Below are positions 1-10,979 of a DNA stretch of 64,000 nt, piece by piece. The stretch's first letter is position 1, and each line of letters opens with the position of its first letter. Where the stretch lies: positions 310,001 to 374,000 of the forward strand of contig NZ_CP114784.1 of NCBI RefSeq assembly GCF_027359575.1. Direction: 5' to 3'. The stretch comes from Prochlorococcus marinus str. MIT 0917 (GTDB lineage Bacteria; Cyanobacteriota; Cyanobacteriia; PCC-6307; Cyanobiaceae). Position numbers and translations under genes: made by a program. The notes below the pieces were generated by a model. That model worked only from the letters and a program-made list of their open reading frames with translations. It did no database searches and had not been told where the DNA came from.

Positions 1-897
1 TCTCTATTAGGAGTCTCTCCTGGATGTGATTCAAATGAACTTAAATCCGCATTTAGAAAAGAAGCAAGAAAGTGGCACCCTGATTTAAATAAAAATGATA
101 TTAACGCTGAGGAGAGATTTAAATTAATTAATGAGGCTTACGCCATTCTTAGCGATCCAAAAAAGAGGAGTGAATGGGAGAAAAAAAATATAAAACATAA
201 GGATATCTTTGATAATAGATTCCCAACTTATGAGGAGTATTTAGATGTTGTATTAGGTATAAGAACCAATTTAAAACAAGAAATTGATGATATTGATGAT
301 CAATATTCTGAAATTCCTCAAGATCAATTTGAAAACTTTGAAGATACTGATTTTAACGATTATATTCCTACAACTAGCGAACCAAATCCACCACCAACTT
401 TAATTTATGAAGACCAAGAATCCATTATAGAAATCTCACCAGATCAAGCTCTTAATGGTTCTACTGTTGAAATTCAGTTGCAAGACGGTACTCTTGTCGA
501 AGTATTAACTCCGCCCTTTGCCGGTGATGGATGGAGATTAAGAATAGAAGGTGCAGCAATTGGTTGTCGAGATCATTTTGTTCAATTAAAAGTACAAACA
601 GAAGATGGCTTAAGAATTGATGGCTTAAGAGTTTTGTATCGTCTTGAATTATTTCCACATGACGCTTTATTAGGATGCGCTGTTGATATACCCACTCTAA
701 ATGGTTCGGTAACATTGCAAGTACCTCCTAATTCATCAACTGGTAGGTTATTAAGACTTAGAGGCCGTGGATTGGCATACGAGGAATATCGAGGTGATCA
801 AATTGTAGAAATAGTTATTGTGTTACCTGATAATCTAACTGATTCGGAAATTGCATTATATCAACGTCTAAATGAACTTTCTATGGAAAATTATTAG
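1..897 (+). CDS. DnaJ-type (class B, CbpA-like) co-chaperone, 5' truncated
   Basis: The reading frame is open from the first base, so the start lies outside the window; 298 residues are visible and probably only about ten are missing. The J domain is at the N-terminus with its HPD motif at visible residues 26-28, the signature that stimulates Hsp70 ATPase. An acidic linker follows (about 75-140), then the C-terminal client-binding beta domains from about residue 141. There is no Cys-rich CxxCxGxG zinc finger, so this is a class B protein rather than canonical DnaJ. It acts with DnaK in cytoplasmic protein folding. The gene ends 56 bases before the DUF3110 gene and is co-oriented with it. Confidence 0.9.
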   Translation, partial: SLLGVSPGCDSNELKSAFRKEARKWHPDLNKNDINAEERFKLINEAYAILSDPKKRSEWEKKNIKHKDIFDNRFPTYEEYLDVVLGIRTNLKQEIDDIDDQYSEIPQDQFENFEDTDFNDYIPTTSEPNPPPTLIYEDQESIIEISPDQALNGSTVEIQLQDGTLVEVLTPPFAGDGWRLRIEGAAIGCRDHFVQLKVQTEDGLRIDGLRVLYRLELFPHDALLGCAVDIPTLNGSVTLQVPPNSSTGRLLRLRGRGLAYEEYRGDQIVEIVIVLPDNLTDSEIALYQRLNELSMENY

Positions 898-953
898 GAA
901 CATATTGTTTATTCACTTAATCGATTTATAATTTAATAGATTATTAAATTCCT

Positions 954-1349
954 ATGTTGGTTCATGTCCTTTTGTATGAAGCGGGGACAGAAAGTGAAGG
1001 TATACATTCCCTCGAGCTTAAGGGCACAACAGTAATCCTTATGTTCGAAGATAGGGACGATGCTGATAGATATTGTGGTCTTTTAGAAGCTCAAGACTTC
1101 CCAACTCCGTCTGTTGAGGAGTTGACGAGGAGAGATATTGAAGCTTTTTGTATCGAATCAGGATATGAAGCTCGATATGTCGAAAAAGGTTTTATTCCAA
1201 GTACCGATGAAGAACGCCTTTTGATTTCACCACCTCTCTCAAATTTAGAAGTAGGAAATTGGAAAAATCAAGATAATTTAATTGAACCAGCTTCTTCCAC
1301 TAATGATCAACTTGAAGATATAAAAAAACGTTTAGAAAATCTTTTATGA
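954..1349 (+). CDS. DUF3110 protein
   Basis: A 131-residue protein whose first 80 residues match the cyanobacterial/plastid DUF3110 pattern: a beta-rich start (MLVHVLLYEAGTESEGIHSL), an acidic FEDRDDADRYCGLLEAQDFP segment and a second alpha/beta unit with the conserved CIESGYEARYV. The last 45 residues are polar and probably flexible. The function of the family is unknown. Its stop overlaps the start of murQ in an ATGA junction, so the two genes are probably translationally coupled in one operon, downstream of the J-domain gene. Confidence 0.85.
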   Translation: MLVHVLLYEAGTESEGIHSLELKGTTVILMFEDRDDADRYCGLLEAQDFPTPSVEELTRRDIEAFCIESGYEARYVEKGFIPSTDEERLLISPPLSNLEVGNWKNQDNLIEPASSTNDQLEDIKKRLENLL

Positions 1350-2278
1350 GTAATTTAAATAATGGTTCTATAAATAATAATTATCGGATATTAACTGAGC
1401 AGATAAATTTAAAATCGAATGAATTAGATATTAAATCGACTAATGAAATAGTCAAAATTTTTTCTGAAGCTGATAAAGAACCTCAAAAGGCTGTCGAGAA
1501 TTCCATTCCAGAGATAGTTAAGGCTATTGATGAAATTACAGTAAGACTTAAATCAAATGGTAGATTGTTTTATATTGGTACTGGTACTTCAGGAAGATTA
1601 GGTGTACTTGATGCATCAGAATGCCCCCCAACTTTTTGTACCAATCCAGATTTGGTTCAAGGGATAATCGCTGGAGGTATACCTTCATTAACAAGAAGTT
1701 CTGAATCTCTAGAGGATGTATCCGAGATTTCTATAGCTGATCTTAAAAGTAGATGTTTTTCAAATAGAGACGTCTTGATAGGTATAACATCTAGTGGTAG
1801 AACTCCATATGTTATTGGGGCATTAGACTATTCTAAAAGTATAAATGCACTAACTATTTCTATTTCATCAGTTCCAGAAAGTGATTCAGCCTTAAATAAT
1901 GATATAGATATTAGGCTGATTACAGGACCAGAGATTCTTGCGGGCTCCACAAGATTAAAAGCTGGAACAGCTACAAAGATGGTCTTAAATATAATTTCTA
2001 CATCTGTGATGATTAAATTAGGAAAGGTTTATGGTAATAGAATGATTGATTTATCCATAAGCAACGATAAATTATTTGATAGGGCAATTGGTATATTATT
2101 AGATATTGGTTCAGTCGAGAAAGAAACTGCTGTTCAACTTTTAAAGAAAACAAATGGATCTGTAAAATTATCTTTATTAATAGCTTTGACTGGGATGGAT
2201 GTTTTTAAAGCTAGGCAATTACTTAATAATTCAAAGGGAAATTTAAGAACAGCACTAATTTCGGCTAAAAGTGATTGA
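1346..2278 (+). CDS. murQ: N-acetylmuramic acid 6-phosphate etherase
   Basis: MurQ cleaves the D-lactyl ether of MurNAc-6-phosphate to GlcNAc-6-phosphate and D-lactate, recycling peptidoglycan sugar. The 310-residue protein has a SIS sugar-phosphate isomerase fold with the glycine-rich IGTGTSGRLGVLDASECPPT segment near residues 77-96 (including the family Glu), GITSSGRTPYV around 145, and the MurQ signature GPEILAGSTRLKAGTATK near 193-210. The C-terminal helices resemble the UBA-like tail of the family. Length is normal. The start overlaps the DUF3110 stop by four bases. No MurNAc kinase (AnmK/MurK) is seen nearby, so the source of the substrate is not shown here. Confidence 0.93.
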   Translation: MSNLNNGSINNNYRILTEQINLKSNELDIKSTNEIVKIFSEADKEPQKAVENSIPEIVKAIDEITVRLKSNGRLFYIGTGTSGRLGVLDASECPPTFCTNPDLVQGIIAGGIPSLTRSSESLEDVSEISIADLKSRCFSNRDVLIGITSSGRTPYVIGALDYSKSINALTISISSVPESDSALNNDIDIRLITGPEILAGSTRLKAGTATKMVLNIISTSVMIKLGKVYGNRMIDLSISNDKLFDRAIGILLDIGSVEKETAVQLLKKTNGSVKLSLLIALTGMDVFKARQLLNNSKGNLRTALISAKSD

Positions 2279-2367
2279 ATTATAGTTAATTAAACTTTTT
2301 ATATTCATAATATAGTTTCTGCATGAAAATTTAAAAACAGTTACTATATAAAAAATTAATTAGAACT

Positions 2368-2805
2368 ATGTCAAAAGTGTTGATGGACACAGATAAAGGC
2401 CAATTGACTATTGACCTGTTTGATAATGATGCACCCAAAACAGTAGAAAACTTTTTGAAGCTTGCTAAAGAGGGCTTTTATGATGGACTGTCTTTCCACA
2501 GAGTTATTAATGGTTTTATGGCACAAGGCGGTTGTCCAAATACTAGAGAAGGATCAAGAGGTATGCCTGGAACTGGAGGTCCTGGGTACTCCATTAACTG
2601 TGAAATTAATCCAAACAAGCATGAGGCTGGTTCTCTTTCCATGGCACACGCAGGAAAAGATACTGGTGGTAGTCAATTCTTTCTAGTTCATGCTCCACAA
2701 CCTCATTTGGATGGAGTACATACGGTTTTTGGCAAAACTAATGACATGGAAATTCTTCTATCTATTACTAATGGTACTAAAATTAATAGAGTAAGTATTG
2801 TCTAA
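2368..2805 (+). CDS. Peptidyl-prolyl cis-trans isomerase, cyclophilin type
   Basis: A single-domain cyclophilin of 145 residues that catalyses cis-trans isomerisation of prolyl bonds. Family motifs are in order: [14 protein letters not shown] near residues 41-54 (catalytic Arg in FHR), GGSQFFLV around 106-113, and [11 protein letters not shown] near 119-129. There is no signal peptide or membrane segment, so it is cytoplasmic. It is preceded by an AT-rich 89-base spacer after murQ and is convergent with ribBA, 30 bases from the end of that gene. Confidence 0.93.
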   Translation: MSKVLMDTDKGQLTIDLFDNDAPKTVENFLKLAKEGFYDGLSFHRVINGFMAQGGCPNTREGSRGMPGTGGPGYSINCEINPNKHEAGSLSMAHAGKDTGGSQFFLVHAPQPHLDGVHTVFGKTNDMEILLSITNGTKINRVSIV

Positions 2806-2835
2806 CAAAATTGTTATTTAATAATATTTTTATAA

Positions 2836-4521
2836 TTAATTCCATTCGATAGTGCTGGTTTTATCTTTATAAGCCCAATCAAATAATGGCGATTTTTCAA
2901 AACTTGAAAGTTCGCTAATTTTTTTCTCTTCGATTAATAAATTTGAAGAAGGATGTAAAAGTTTTTCATAATTATCGGTTTTAATTATTCCAATCCTTTT
3001 TGTATTTTTCCAATTACTTAGTTCTTTTAGTAGTGATTCAAGTAACCTTTTATCGATCAAGTTACCTTCTAAATGTGTTTTAATATCTCTATGCCTAATA
3101 TTCCAAATAAACAATGGATTTTTACATAGGGCTATCAACCTTGGAGAGTGTTGAATAGAAATATTTAAAAAATGATTTTCTGACCACTTAGCTGCTTTAT
3201 CTACAAAATGTTTTAAGTCATTATCGAAAACTTTGCCATCCCAATATACAACAATATTTTGTCTTTCATTGCTTAAATTTGCCTTTATATTATTATCAAA
3301 TAAGTGTCCAAGTTTTTCTCTTTTTACCTCCAGGTAAGCTGCATTGTGGTCTCCAGGGCATATGACCAGAGGAACACGTGATTCAACCTGAAGTCCGTAG
3401 CCTCCAAGTCCTGCTATTTTTCTTGGATTATTGGTTAGTAACTTAAGTCTGTTAATTCCTAAATCTGTCAATATTTGTGCTCCTACTCCATAATTTCTTA
3501 GGTCTGCAGGAAAGCCCAACTTCTCATTAGCCTCAACAGTATCTAATCCTCCGTCTTGCAAATTGTAGGCTTTTAATTTGTTAACTAAACCTATTCCTCT
3601 ACCTTCCTGCCTTAGATATACAACAACTCCTTCTCCTTCTTCAGATATTCTTGATAAGGCCGCCTCTAATTGTGGTCTGCAATCGCACCTTAATGATCCA
3701 AATGCATCTCCAGTTAGACACTCTGAATGCATTCGCACCAATACTGGCTCTTTTAAATTTTCTGGATCACCTTTTATTATTGCTACGTGTTCAGATCCAT
3801 CCAATTCGTTCTTATATCCTATTGCCTTAAAATCTCCAAATAGGCTAGGCAACTTTGCAATTGCTTGTCTGTAGACAAAGCGTTCATTTTCAAGTCTGTA
3901 ATGAATTAAATCTGCAATACTTATCAACTTTAATTTTCTTTCCTTCGAATATTTTTTCAATTCCGGAAGTCTTGCCATTGAGCCATCCAGGTTTTGGATT
4001 TCACAAATAACGCCTGCAGGAGATAGGCCAGCTAACAAAGATAAATCTACTGCTGCTTCCGTATGACCAGCTCTTTTTAAAACCCCACCAATTTTTGCTC
4101 TTAAGGGAAAAATATGCCCTGGTCTTCGTAAATCTATTGGTTTTGTTTGATTATTAAGAGCAACTTGAATTGTTTTAGCTCTATCTTCAGCTGATATTCC
4201 AGTTGATACTCCAAATTCAGGACCTGCATCGATGCTTACAGTGAAGGCTGTTTGGTTGGAATCGGTATTTCTATCGACCATTAAAGGTAGATCTAACTGG
4301 TCTAATCTTTCCCCTTGCATTGCTAGACAAATCAAACCTCTAGCTTCAGTTGCCATAAAATTTATTTGCTGAGGAGTCGCAAATTGAGCAGCACAGATTA
4401 AATCACCTTCGTTTTCTCTCTTTTCATCATCAACTACAACAACACATTCACCGTTTCTAATAGCAGCCAGAGCATCCGCTATATCATCAAATTCAATTTC
4501 ATAACAATCTTCTGATTTCAA
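2836..4521 (-). CDS. ribBA: Bifunctional riboflavin biosynthesis protein RibBA with C-terminal extension
   Basis: Two riboflavin pathway enzymes are fused. Residues about 10-205 are 3,4-dihydroxy-2-butanone-4-phosphate synthase, with [12 protein letters not shown] and the acidic metal-site region. Residues about 215-405 are GTP cyclohydrolase II, with the zinc cysteines in [19 protein letters not shown] and the [18 protein letters not shown] segment. Both active sites look intact. Roughly 150 further residues (from about 409 to 561) lie beyond the usual end of the enzyme and have no motif I recognise; they contain several Trp, Lys and His residues and read like a folded domain. The gene is divergent from argC with a short shared upstream region. 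Confidence 0.95.
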   Translation of the reverse strand: MKSEDCYEIEFDDIADALAAIRNGECVVVVDDEKRENEGDLICAAQFATPQQINFMATEARGLICLAMQGERLDQLDLPLMVDRNTDSNQTAFTVSIDAGPEFGVSTGISAEDRAKTIQVALNNQTKPIDLRRPGHIFPLRAKIGGVLKRAGHTEAAVDLSLLAGLSPAGVICEIQNLDGSMARLPELKKYSKERKLKLISIADLIHYRLENERFVYRQAIAKLPSLFGDFKAIGYKNELDGSEHVAIIKGDPENLKEPVLVRMHSECLTGDAFGSLRCDCRPQLEAALSRISEEGEGVVVYLRQEGRGIGLVNKLKAYNLQDGGLDTVEANEKLGFPADLRNYGVGAQILTDLGINRLKLLTNNPRKIAGLGGYGLQVESRVPLVICPGDHNAAYLEVKREKLGHLFDNNIKANLSNERQNIVVYWDGKVFDNDLKHFVDKAAKWSENHFLNISIQHSPRLIALCKNPLFIWNIRHRDIKTHLEGNLIDKRLLESLLKELSNWKNTKRIGIIKTDNYEKLLHPSSNLLIEEKKISELSSFEKSPLFDWAYKDKTSTIEWN

Positions 4522-4608
4522 CTTATTCCTCGTGTTTGTGGTGAAATGGTTCTTTGCTACTTATTCTCAAATGAATATCTCATCATTCTACGAAATAACC
4601 TTGATGTT

Positions 4609-5688
4609 ATGGCAATTAGTACATCGAAAGCTGGGAGGATCGCAATTTATGGAGCATCTGGATATGGAGGTCTTCAACTCGTTAAGTTGATTAATGAGCA
4701 TCCAAACTTTGAGATTTCAACTTTAAATGGGGATCGATCAGTAGGTAAGAGCTGGAATGAAATAAATCCTTTTATGAAACTTGTTGGGGATAAAGAGATT
4801 ACTAAAGGAAATATTGATGAAATCGCTCAAGATTCTGATTATGCGATATTGAGCTTACCAAACGGCATATCATCACAATTAACCCCTTTATTATTAGAAA
4901 AAGGTATTAAAGTAATTGATTTATCAGCTGATTATAGATTTAAATCATTAGATAAATGGAAAGAAGTCTATTCCAAAGAAGCTGAAAAATATCAAAGATT
5001 TGACTACGAATTATGTGAAGAGGCTATTTATGGCTTTTCAGAGGTATTTAGTGGTGAAATTTCAAAGTCTAGATTAATTGCTTGTCCAGGTTGTTACCCA
5101 ACCTCATCTCTTAGTGTACTTATTCCATTCTTAAAACAAGGATTAATTGAAAGTGAAGGCATTATTATTGATGCAAAATCTGGCACATCCGGTGGAGGTA
5201 GAAATCCAAGCGAACAACTCTTACTCTCTGAATGTTCTGAATCAATTAAGCCATATGGAGTCATTGGGCATAGACATACTGCAGAGATAGAAAGTATCGC
5301 TAGTCACTTTGCTGGTCATGAAATTAATTTGCAATTTACGCCCCATTTGGTTCCTATGGTTAGAGGTATTTTATCGACAGTTTATGCGCGTTTAAGAGAT
5401 CCTGGATTAACAGCAGAAGATTGTAAAATTGTAATTGAAGCTTTTTATAAAAATCACCCATTTATTGATATTTTGCCTGTGGGTATTTATCCAGCTACTA
5501 AATGGGTTAAAAATACTAATAAAGTTATGATTTCAGTTGAAGTTGATAAACGTAATGGAAGAATAGTACTAATGAGTGTCATTGATAATCTTCTAAAAGG
5601 TCAAGCAGGACAGGCCATACAAAATTTAAATATTTTGCACGGACTTGAATCAGGTATTGGTCTACCTAAGATTACTTATTACCCTTGA
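4609..5688 (+). CDS. argC: N-acetyl-gamma-glutamyl-phosphate reductase
   Basis: ArgC reduces N-acetylglutamyl phosphate to the semialdehyde using NADPH in arginine synthesis. The Rossmann motif IAIYGASGYGGLQLVKLI is near the N-terminus, the catalytic Cys sits in ACPGCYPTSSL, and the conserved SGTSGGGRNPSEQLL and IGHRHTAEIE segments follow. The frame is open upstream to an ATG at 4546, but the family N-terminus and the dinucleotide-binding motif fit the ATG at 4609, giving 359 residues. The 3' end overlaps the convergent purN by 17 bases. Confidence 0.94.
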   Translation: MAISTSKAGRIAIYGASGYGGLQLVKLINEHPNFEISTLNGDRSVGKSWNEINPFMKLVGDKEITKGNIDEIAQDSDYAILSLPNGISSQLTPLLLEKGIKVIDLSADYRFKSLDKWKEVYSKEAEKYQRFDYELCEEAIYGFSEVFSGEISKSRLIACPGCYPTSSLSVLIPFLKQGLIESEGIIIDAKSGTSGGGRNPSEQLLLSECSESIKPYGVIGHRHTAEIESIASHFAGHEINLQFTPHLVPMVRGILSTVYARLRDPGLTAEDCKIVIEAFYKNHPFIDILPVGIYPATKWVKNTNKVMISVEVDKRNGRIVLMSVIDNLLKGQAGQAIQNLNILHGLESGIGLPKITYYP

Positions 5689-6373
5689 AGTTAGTTCTTA
5701 TATTCTTTGCTACTTTTGCTATCGCCAAAGGTAATATTATATGTTCCATTTTTTGAATTTTTTGTTTTAATGTCTCTTTACTATCTTTTTCTTGAATAGG
5801 GACTGCAGCTTGAATAATTATTGAGCCAGAATCAACTTCCTTTTGTACATAGTGAACCGTACATCCAGTTATAGTAACACTCTTATCTATTGCCTGCTGT
5901 ATTGCATCAACGCCTTTAAAAGAAGGTAATAGTGATGGATGTATATTAATTAGTCGGTTTGTAAACCTATTAATTAATTCTTCTCCAACAATTCTCATCC
6001 ATCCAGCCATAACAACTAGTTCTACTGATAAGTCCTCTAGTTTTTTTGATACCTTCCTGTCGTGTTCTAATCTAGTATCATAATCTCTATGATTAATAAT
6101 TACATAAGGTATTTTGTATTTGATAGCCTTTTTTATTGCTAAGCAATTAGGATTATTGACAATTAAGATAGAAATTTCTGCATTAAGTTTTTTATTTTGA
6201 ATTGATTTAATAATGTACTCAAAATTCGAGCCATTGCCAGAAGCAAGGACACCTAATCTTATTTTTGGTTCATATAAAGGGCTTTCTGAATCTAAAGGGC
6301 TGATTAGGCTATGTTCGTTTAAATCATAAGATAAATTGTTCTCCATATATTTTTTTTTATCTTGGTTCATCAA
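5672..6373 (-). CDS. purN: Phosphoribosylglycinamide formyltransferase
   Basis: PurN transfers a formyl group from 10-formyl-tetrahydrofolate to GAR in purine synthesis. The 233-residue protein contains the phosphate-binding VLASGNGSNFEYI segment (near 42-54), INIHPSLLPSFKGVDA with the catalytic Asn and His, and TGCTVHYVQKEVDSGSII with the catalytic Asp. About 35 residues precede the conserved core, longer than in bacterial PurN; a second Met at residue 10 is an alternative start. The gene is convergent with argC (17-base overlap) and divergent from pgi. Confidence 0.92.
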   Translation of the reverse strand: MMNQDKKKYMENNLSYDLNEHSLISPLDSESPLYEPKIRLGVLASGNGSNFEYIIKSIQNKKLNAEISILIVNNPNCLAIKKAIKYKIPYVIINHRDYDTRLEHDRKVSKKLEDLSVELVVMAGWMRIVGEELINRFTNRLINIHPSLLPSFKGVDAIQQAIDKSVTITGCTVHYVQKEVDSGSIIIQAAVPIQEKDSKETLKQKIQKMEHIILPLAIAKVAKNIRTNFKGNK

Positions 6374-6653
6374 ATAATGATATTTACAACTAAATATATG
6401 ACCTTTAGAAGAAATTACAATATCTAATTATAAAGACATATTTAATAGTAATGAAAGTTAATTAAACATTTAGTTATCCCAAAAGTAGATAAAAATGACT
6501 ATCAAGCATATTTACATTCCTATTTGTCAATTACTAAACATTCGCCATTTGAAAACCATTCTTGACTAATATAAATTAAATCAATTTGTTTTACGGTTCT
6601 CATTTGAGAATACCTGCAAACAGATCTCATTAAGGAGTATTCTTTTATCAATA

Positions 6654-8252
6654 ATGGCAATAACTGACATCTTCCAGATGAATAACTACGATAAATGGTT
6701 AAGATACTGCAATCTTTTATTTAGCGATGATTCATTAGGTTTCTGGCTAGATATAAGCAGAATGGATGTCGACAAGAGCGATTTTGAAAAATTTAAGGAA
6801 ATCTATTCCAAAGCTTTTGATTCTTTAGAAAGTCTAGAGAATGGATCGATTGCCAATATTGATGAAGATAGACAAGTTGGGCATTACTGGCTTCGAAATC
6901 CGAAAATTGCTCCAACTCAAGAAATTGCAGAATCTATCACCAAAGAAATACAAGACATATCAAAATTTGGGGAATCAATATTAAACGGAGAAATAACTAA
7001 CAGCGTTGGAAAAAAATATACAGATGTTTTTTGGATAGGTATAGGTGGTAGTGGTTTAGGTCCCTTACTTATTAAAGAGTCATTTAAGAGAGAGTCAATC
7101 GGATTGAATCTTCATTTTCTAGACAATGTAGACCCCGAAGGGATTTCACATAAATTAAATTCCATTCTTCCTAATATTGAATCAACTTTGTTTGTAGTTG
7201 TTAGTAAATCAGGTGGCACTCCAGAACCTTTGATAGGGATGGAGCAAGCTATGAAGTTTGTCCAAGATAACAACCAGAATTGGTCATCTCGAGCGATAGC
7301 AATTACATCAAAAGGGAGTAAGTTAGATGTCTTAGCAGCTAATGAAAATTGGTTACATATTTTTGATTTACCTGATTGGGTTGGTGGAAGGACAAGTATT
7401 ACTGGTGCTGTTGGATTATTACCTGCTGTACTAATTGGCGCTGATATTAATAAGTTTTTAGATGGTGCATCTCAAATGGATGCATTAACAAGAGTGAAAG
7501 ACATTAAAAATAATCCAGCAGCACTTTTATCCTTGGCTTGGTTCAAATCAGGGATGGGAAAAGGATTAAGAGATATGGTTGTACTTCCCTATAGAGACAG
7601 ATTAGAAGTTTTCAGTAGATATCTTCAACAACTTGTGATGGAATCATTAGGTAAGAAGTTAGATAGAGAAGGAAATCAAGTTAATCAAGGTATCGCAGTC
7701 TATGGTAATAAAGGATCTACCGATCAGCATGCATATGTGCAGCAATTAAGAGATGGTGTTGATAATTTCTTTGTCAATTTCATTGAGATTCTTCATGATC
7801 CAGCGGAGATAGTTGAAGTAAAAAATAAGCGACCAGGAGACTATTTGTCTGGATTTTTGCAAGGAACTCGCTCTGCATTATCTGAAGGTGGTAGACAGAA
7901 CTTGACTATTACATTTAAATCATTTGATGAATCTAGTCTTGGTGCATTAATTGCATTATTTGAGCGAGCAGTAAGCTTTTATGCTGAATTAATTAATGTG
8001 AATGCTTACAATCAACCTGGAGTTGAAGCGGGGAAGAAAGCGGCAACAAATATAATTAATCTTCAAAAAGACATTGAGGCACTATTGGATGATGGTAAAG
8101 AAAGAACATTAAATGAAATTAATAATTCATTGTCTACTGATTCAACGGAATCTATTTATTTAATCATGAGAAAACTTTCAGAAAATTCTGATCTTTATTC
8201 AATGAATGGTAATCAATCAAATCCAGATAAACTAATTATCTCGAAAACTTGA
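6654..8252 (+). CDS. pgi: Glucose-6-phosphate isomerase
   Basis: PGI interconverts glucose-6-phosphate and fructose-6-phosphate, linking the Calvin cycle, glycogen and the oxidative pentose phosphate pathway. The 532-residue protein has two SIS-like halves. Visible signatures are [14 protein letters not shown] near 125-138, [13 protein letters not shown], and the catalytic stretch [18 protein letters not shown] near 349-366. An AAGGAG sequence lies about 17 bases upstream of the ATG, too far for an ordinary ribosome site, so the start is supported mainly by homology. The gene has a 280-base divergent promoter region shared with purN and is convergent with leuS, three bases apart. Confidence 0.95.
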   Translation: MAITDIFQMNNYDKWLRYCNLLFSDDSLGFWLDISRMDVDKSDFEKFKEIYSKAFDSLESLENGSIANIDEDRQVGHYWLRNPKIAPTQEIAESITKEIQDISKFGESILNGEITNSVGKKYTDVFWIGIGGSGLGPLLIKESFKRESIGLNLHFLDNVDPEGISHKLNSILPNIESTLFVVVSKSGGTPEPLIGMEQAMKFVQDNNQNWSSRAIAITSKGSKLDVLAANENWLHIFDLPDWVGGRTSITGAVGLLPAVLIGADINKFLDGASQMDALTRVKDIKNNPAALLSLAWFKSGMGKGLRDMVVLPYRDRLEVFSRYLQQLVMESLGKKLDREGNQVNQGIAVYGNKGSTDQHAYVQQLRDGVDNFFVNFIEILHDPAEIVEVKNKRPGDYLSGFLQGTRSALSEGGRQNLTITFKSFDESSLGALIALFERAVSFYAELINVNAYNQPGVEAGKKAATNIINLQKDIEALLDDGKERTLNEINNSLSTDSTESIYLIMRKLSENSDLYSMNGNQSNPDKLIISKT

Positions 8253-8255
8253 TTT

Positions 8256-10844
8256 CTAAATAACTATATTAACTAATTTATTTGGAACAACAATTATTCG
8301 TTTTGGTTCTTTCCCCTCTATCCATTTTAGAGCTGCTTCACTTTTAATAGCTATATTCTCTAATTCCTCTTTAGATAGATTTTTACTAGCCGCGATTGAT
8401 CCTCTAACTTTTCCATTAATTTGAATCATCAGTTTGAAAGTAGCTTGTTCTATTGCAGCTGCGTCAAATTTAGGCCATGATTGAAGATGAATACTTTGAG
8501 TATTCCCGATTCTCTTCCACAGCTCTTCTGCAATATGAGGAGAAAATGGAGAAGTTATTTTGACTAAAATTGAAATAACATTATTTAGAGTTTCATTACT
8601 ACAGTAATTAACTATTGAACTTAGGCCATTCACGGCTTTCATCAGTTCAGATATTGCTGTATTAAATTGAAGATGGTCTAGATCATCAGTAATTTCCTTG
8701 ATAGCAATATTAATTAGACGTAAGGCTTCATCGTCCTTAGACTTATCTTTTTCTATATTTAATCTTGAATTAGTCTTTGTTAGTTCTACGGTATTAATAA
8801 CAAATTTCCAGAGTCTCTGTATAAATCGATATTGCCCTTCAACATCTGAGTCATCCCATTCTAAATCTTTTTCAGGAGGAGCTTTAAAAAGAATAAACAT
8901 TCTAGCTGTGTCTGCACCATATTTATCTATGACTAATGATGGGTCTACACCATTATATTTAGACTTCGACATCTTTTCATAGATAATTTCAATATTTTCT
9001 CCAGTAATTGGATCTTTAGGATTATCAATATCTTTTATTTGATCTTTTGAAAAATATTTATTATTATTTGGATTTTTAAAAGTAATAGCTTGAACCATTC
9101 CCTGAGTTAATAGTTTCTTAAAGGGTTCATCAATATTTAATAATCCACAGCTTTTTAATGCTTTGGTTAAAAATCTTGAATAAAGTAAATGAAGGATTGC
9201 ATGCTCAATACCACCAACGTATTGTTTAACAGGTAGCCATTTATCTATCTCACTTTTTATAAATGGATGTTCCTCATTTCCAGGGTTTATATATCTTAAA
9301 AAATACCAAGATGAACACATAAATGTGTCCATTGTGTCAGTTTCTCTTTTTGCTTCAAGTCCACATTTAGGACAACAGGTATTTATCCATTCGGTTTTTG
9401 TCGTTAAAGGTGATTTGCCTTTACCAGTTAATTTAATATCAACAGGTAGCAAAACAGGAAGATCCTTGTCTGGGACTCTTACTTGACCACACTTCTTACA
9501 ATTAATAATCGGAATTGGGCAACCCCAATATCTTTGTCTAGATATAAGCCAATCCCTTAACTTATATGTGGTTTTTGGTTTTGCCCAATTAGCATTGGAT
9601 CCTAATTGAAGTATTTTTGTTTTTGCAATATCAGACTCAATTCCATTGAATATATCAGAATTGATCATTACTCCTTTATCAACATACACAGAGTCTAAAT
9701 AACTATCATCTTCATAATTATTGGGTCTTATGACATGATTAATGGGTAAATCATATGATTTAGCAAACTTATAATCTCTACTATCATGAGCGGGAACACC
9801 CATGACAACTCCAGTTCCATATTCCATAATCACATAGTCGCCAATCCAAACAGGAATCTCTTTGCTATTTGCTGGGTTAATTGCATTTACTCCTAAATAC
9901 ATTCCAAGTTTTTTTCTACTATCTGAATTACGTTCTTGATCACTTAACTTTTCTTGTGTATTCCTAAACTCTATTAGTTGATCGATATCTTTATCATTTA
10001 TTAATTGATCAATTAGTGGATGATTTGATGCTAATACAAGATAACTTACTCCATAGATTGTATCGATTCTTGTAGTGAAAGCTGTTAATTTTTGATTGTG
10101 ATTTTTAATATCAAAAGTTATTTCTGCTCCGATTGACTTGCCAATCCAATTTTTTTGCATAACCCTGACTCTTTCTGGCCAGTCTTTAAGCTTAACTAAA
10201 TCCTTATTTAGATCTTCGGCAAAACTTGTAATACTTAAAAACCACTGGTTTAAATCCTTTTTCTCAACTTTAGCTCCAGATCTCCAAGATTTACCTTCAG
10301 CATCTACTTGTTCATTTGCAAGAACAGTTTGATCAATTGGATCCCAATTTACTGTTGCTTTTTTTTGATAGGCAAGGTTATTTTTATGTAATTGATTAAA
10401 TATATATTGAGTCCATTTATAATAATCTTCTTTGCAAGTAGTAACTTCTTTAGACCAATCTATTGATAATCCAAGTCGATCTAATTGATCTTTCATTTGT
10501 AAAATATTTTTATCTGTCCAGGTAGATGGACTTGTCTCTCTCTCTATTGCTGCATTTTCAGCCGGTAAACCGAAGGCATCCCATCCCATTGGATGAAGGA
10601 CGTTATAACCTTGCATCCTTTTATATCTTGCCAATACATCTGTAATGACATAATTCCTCACGTGCCCCATATGTAATGAACCGGAAGGGTATGGGAACAT
10701 TGATAAGGCATAAAAAGTATTGTCTTTGTTTACCTCGGTATTTGTTCTATAGAGCCCTTGATTAACCCACTCTTTTTGCCAATAAGCTTCAATATCACGA
10801 GGCTTATAACGCTGGTCAATTATCTCTGAAGTAGTATTATTCAA
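8256..10844 (-). CDS. leuS: Leucyl-tRNA synthetase
   Basis: Class I synthetase charging tRNA-Leu; 862 residues, a normal bacterial length. The HIGH-type motif is HMGH at residues 58-61 and the KMSKS loop is near residue 623. A zinc-ribbon-like insertion (CKKCGQ and CCPKCG) and the CP1 editing domain, with its [16 protein letters not shown] segment, lie between them. The C-terminal anticodon-binding domain ends with the usual lysine/valine-rich tail. The gene is convergent with pgi and divergent from dapF across 135 bases. Confidence 0.97.
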   Translation of the reverse strand: MNNTTSEIIDQRYKPRDIEAYWQKEWVNQGLYRTNTEVNKDNTFYALSMFPYPSGSLHMGHVRNYVITDVLARYKRMQGYNVLHPMGWDAFGLPAENAAIERETSPSTWTDKNILQMKDQLDRLGLSIDWSKEVTTCKEDYYKWTQYIFNQLHKNNLAYQKKATVNWDPIDQTVLANEQVDAEGKSWRSGAKVEKKDLNQWFLSITSFAEDLNKDLVKLKDWPERVRVMQKNWIGKSIGAEITFDIKNHNQKLTAFTTRIDTIYGVSYLVLASNHPLIDQLINDKDIDQLIEFRNTQEKLSDQERNSDSRKKLGMYLGVNAINPANSKEIPVWIGDYVIMEYGTGVVMGVPAHDSRDYKFAKSYDLPINHVIRPNNYEDDSYLDSVYVDKGVMINSDIFNGIESDIAKTKILQLGSNANWAKPKTTYKLRDWLISRQRYWGCPIPIINCKKCGQVRVPDKDLPVLLPVDIKLTGKGKSPLTTKTEWINTCCPKCGLEAKRETDTMDTFMCSSWYFLRYINPGNEEHPFIKSEIDKWLPVKQYVGGIEHAILHLLYSRFLTKALKSCGLLNIDEPFKKLLTQGMVQAITFKNPNNNKYFSKDQIKDIDNPKDPITGENIEIIYEKMSKSKYNGVDPSLVIDKYGADTARMFILFKAPPEKDLEWDDSDVEGQYRFIQRLWKFVINTVELTKTNSRLNIEKDKSKDDEALRLINIAIKEITDDLDHLQFNTAISELMKAVNGLSSIVNYCSNETLNNVISILVKITSPFSPHIAEELWKRIGNTQSIHLQSWPKFDAAAIEQATFKLMIQINGKVRGSIAASKNLSKEELENIAIKSEAALKWIEGKEPKRIIVVPNKLVNIVI

Positions 10845-10979
10845 GGAACATCTCCTTCAGTAGTTGATTTACCAATCAGATAATGTTCTCATAAATTGAT
10901 GCCCAATACGCGAATAGTTCTGAAATTACTACCAAGAACGCTTTATTTTCTATGAACATAGTTAAACAAACTTAAAATT

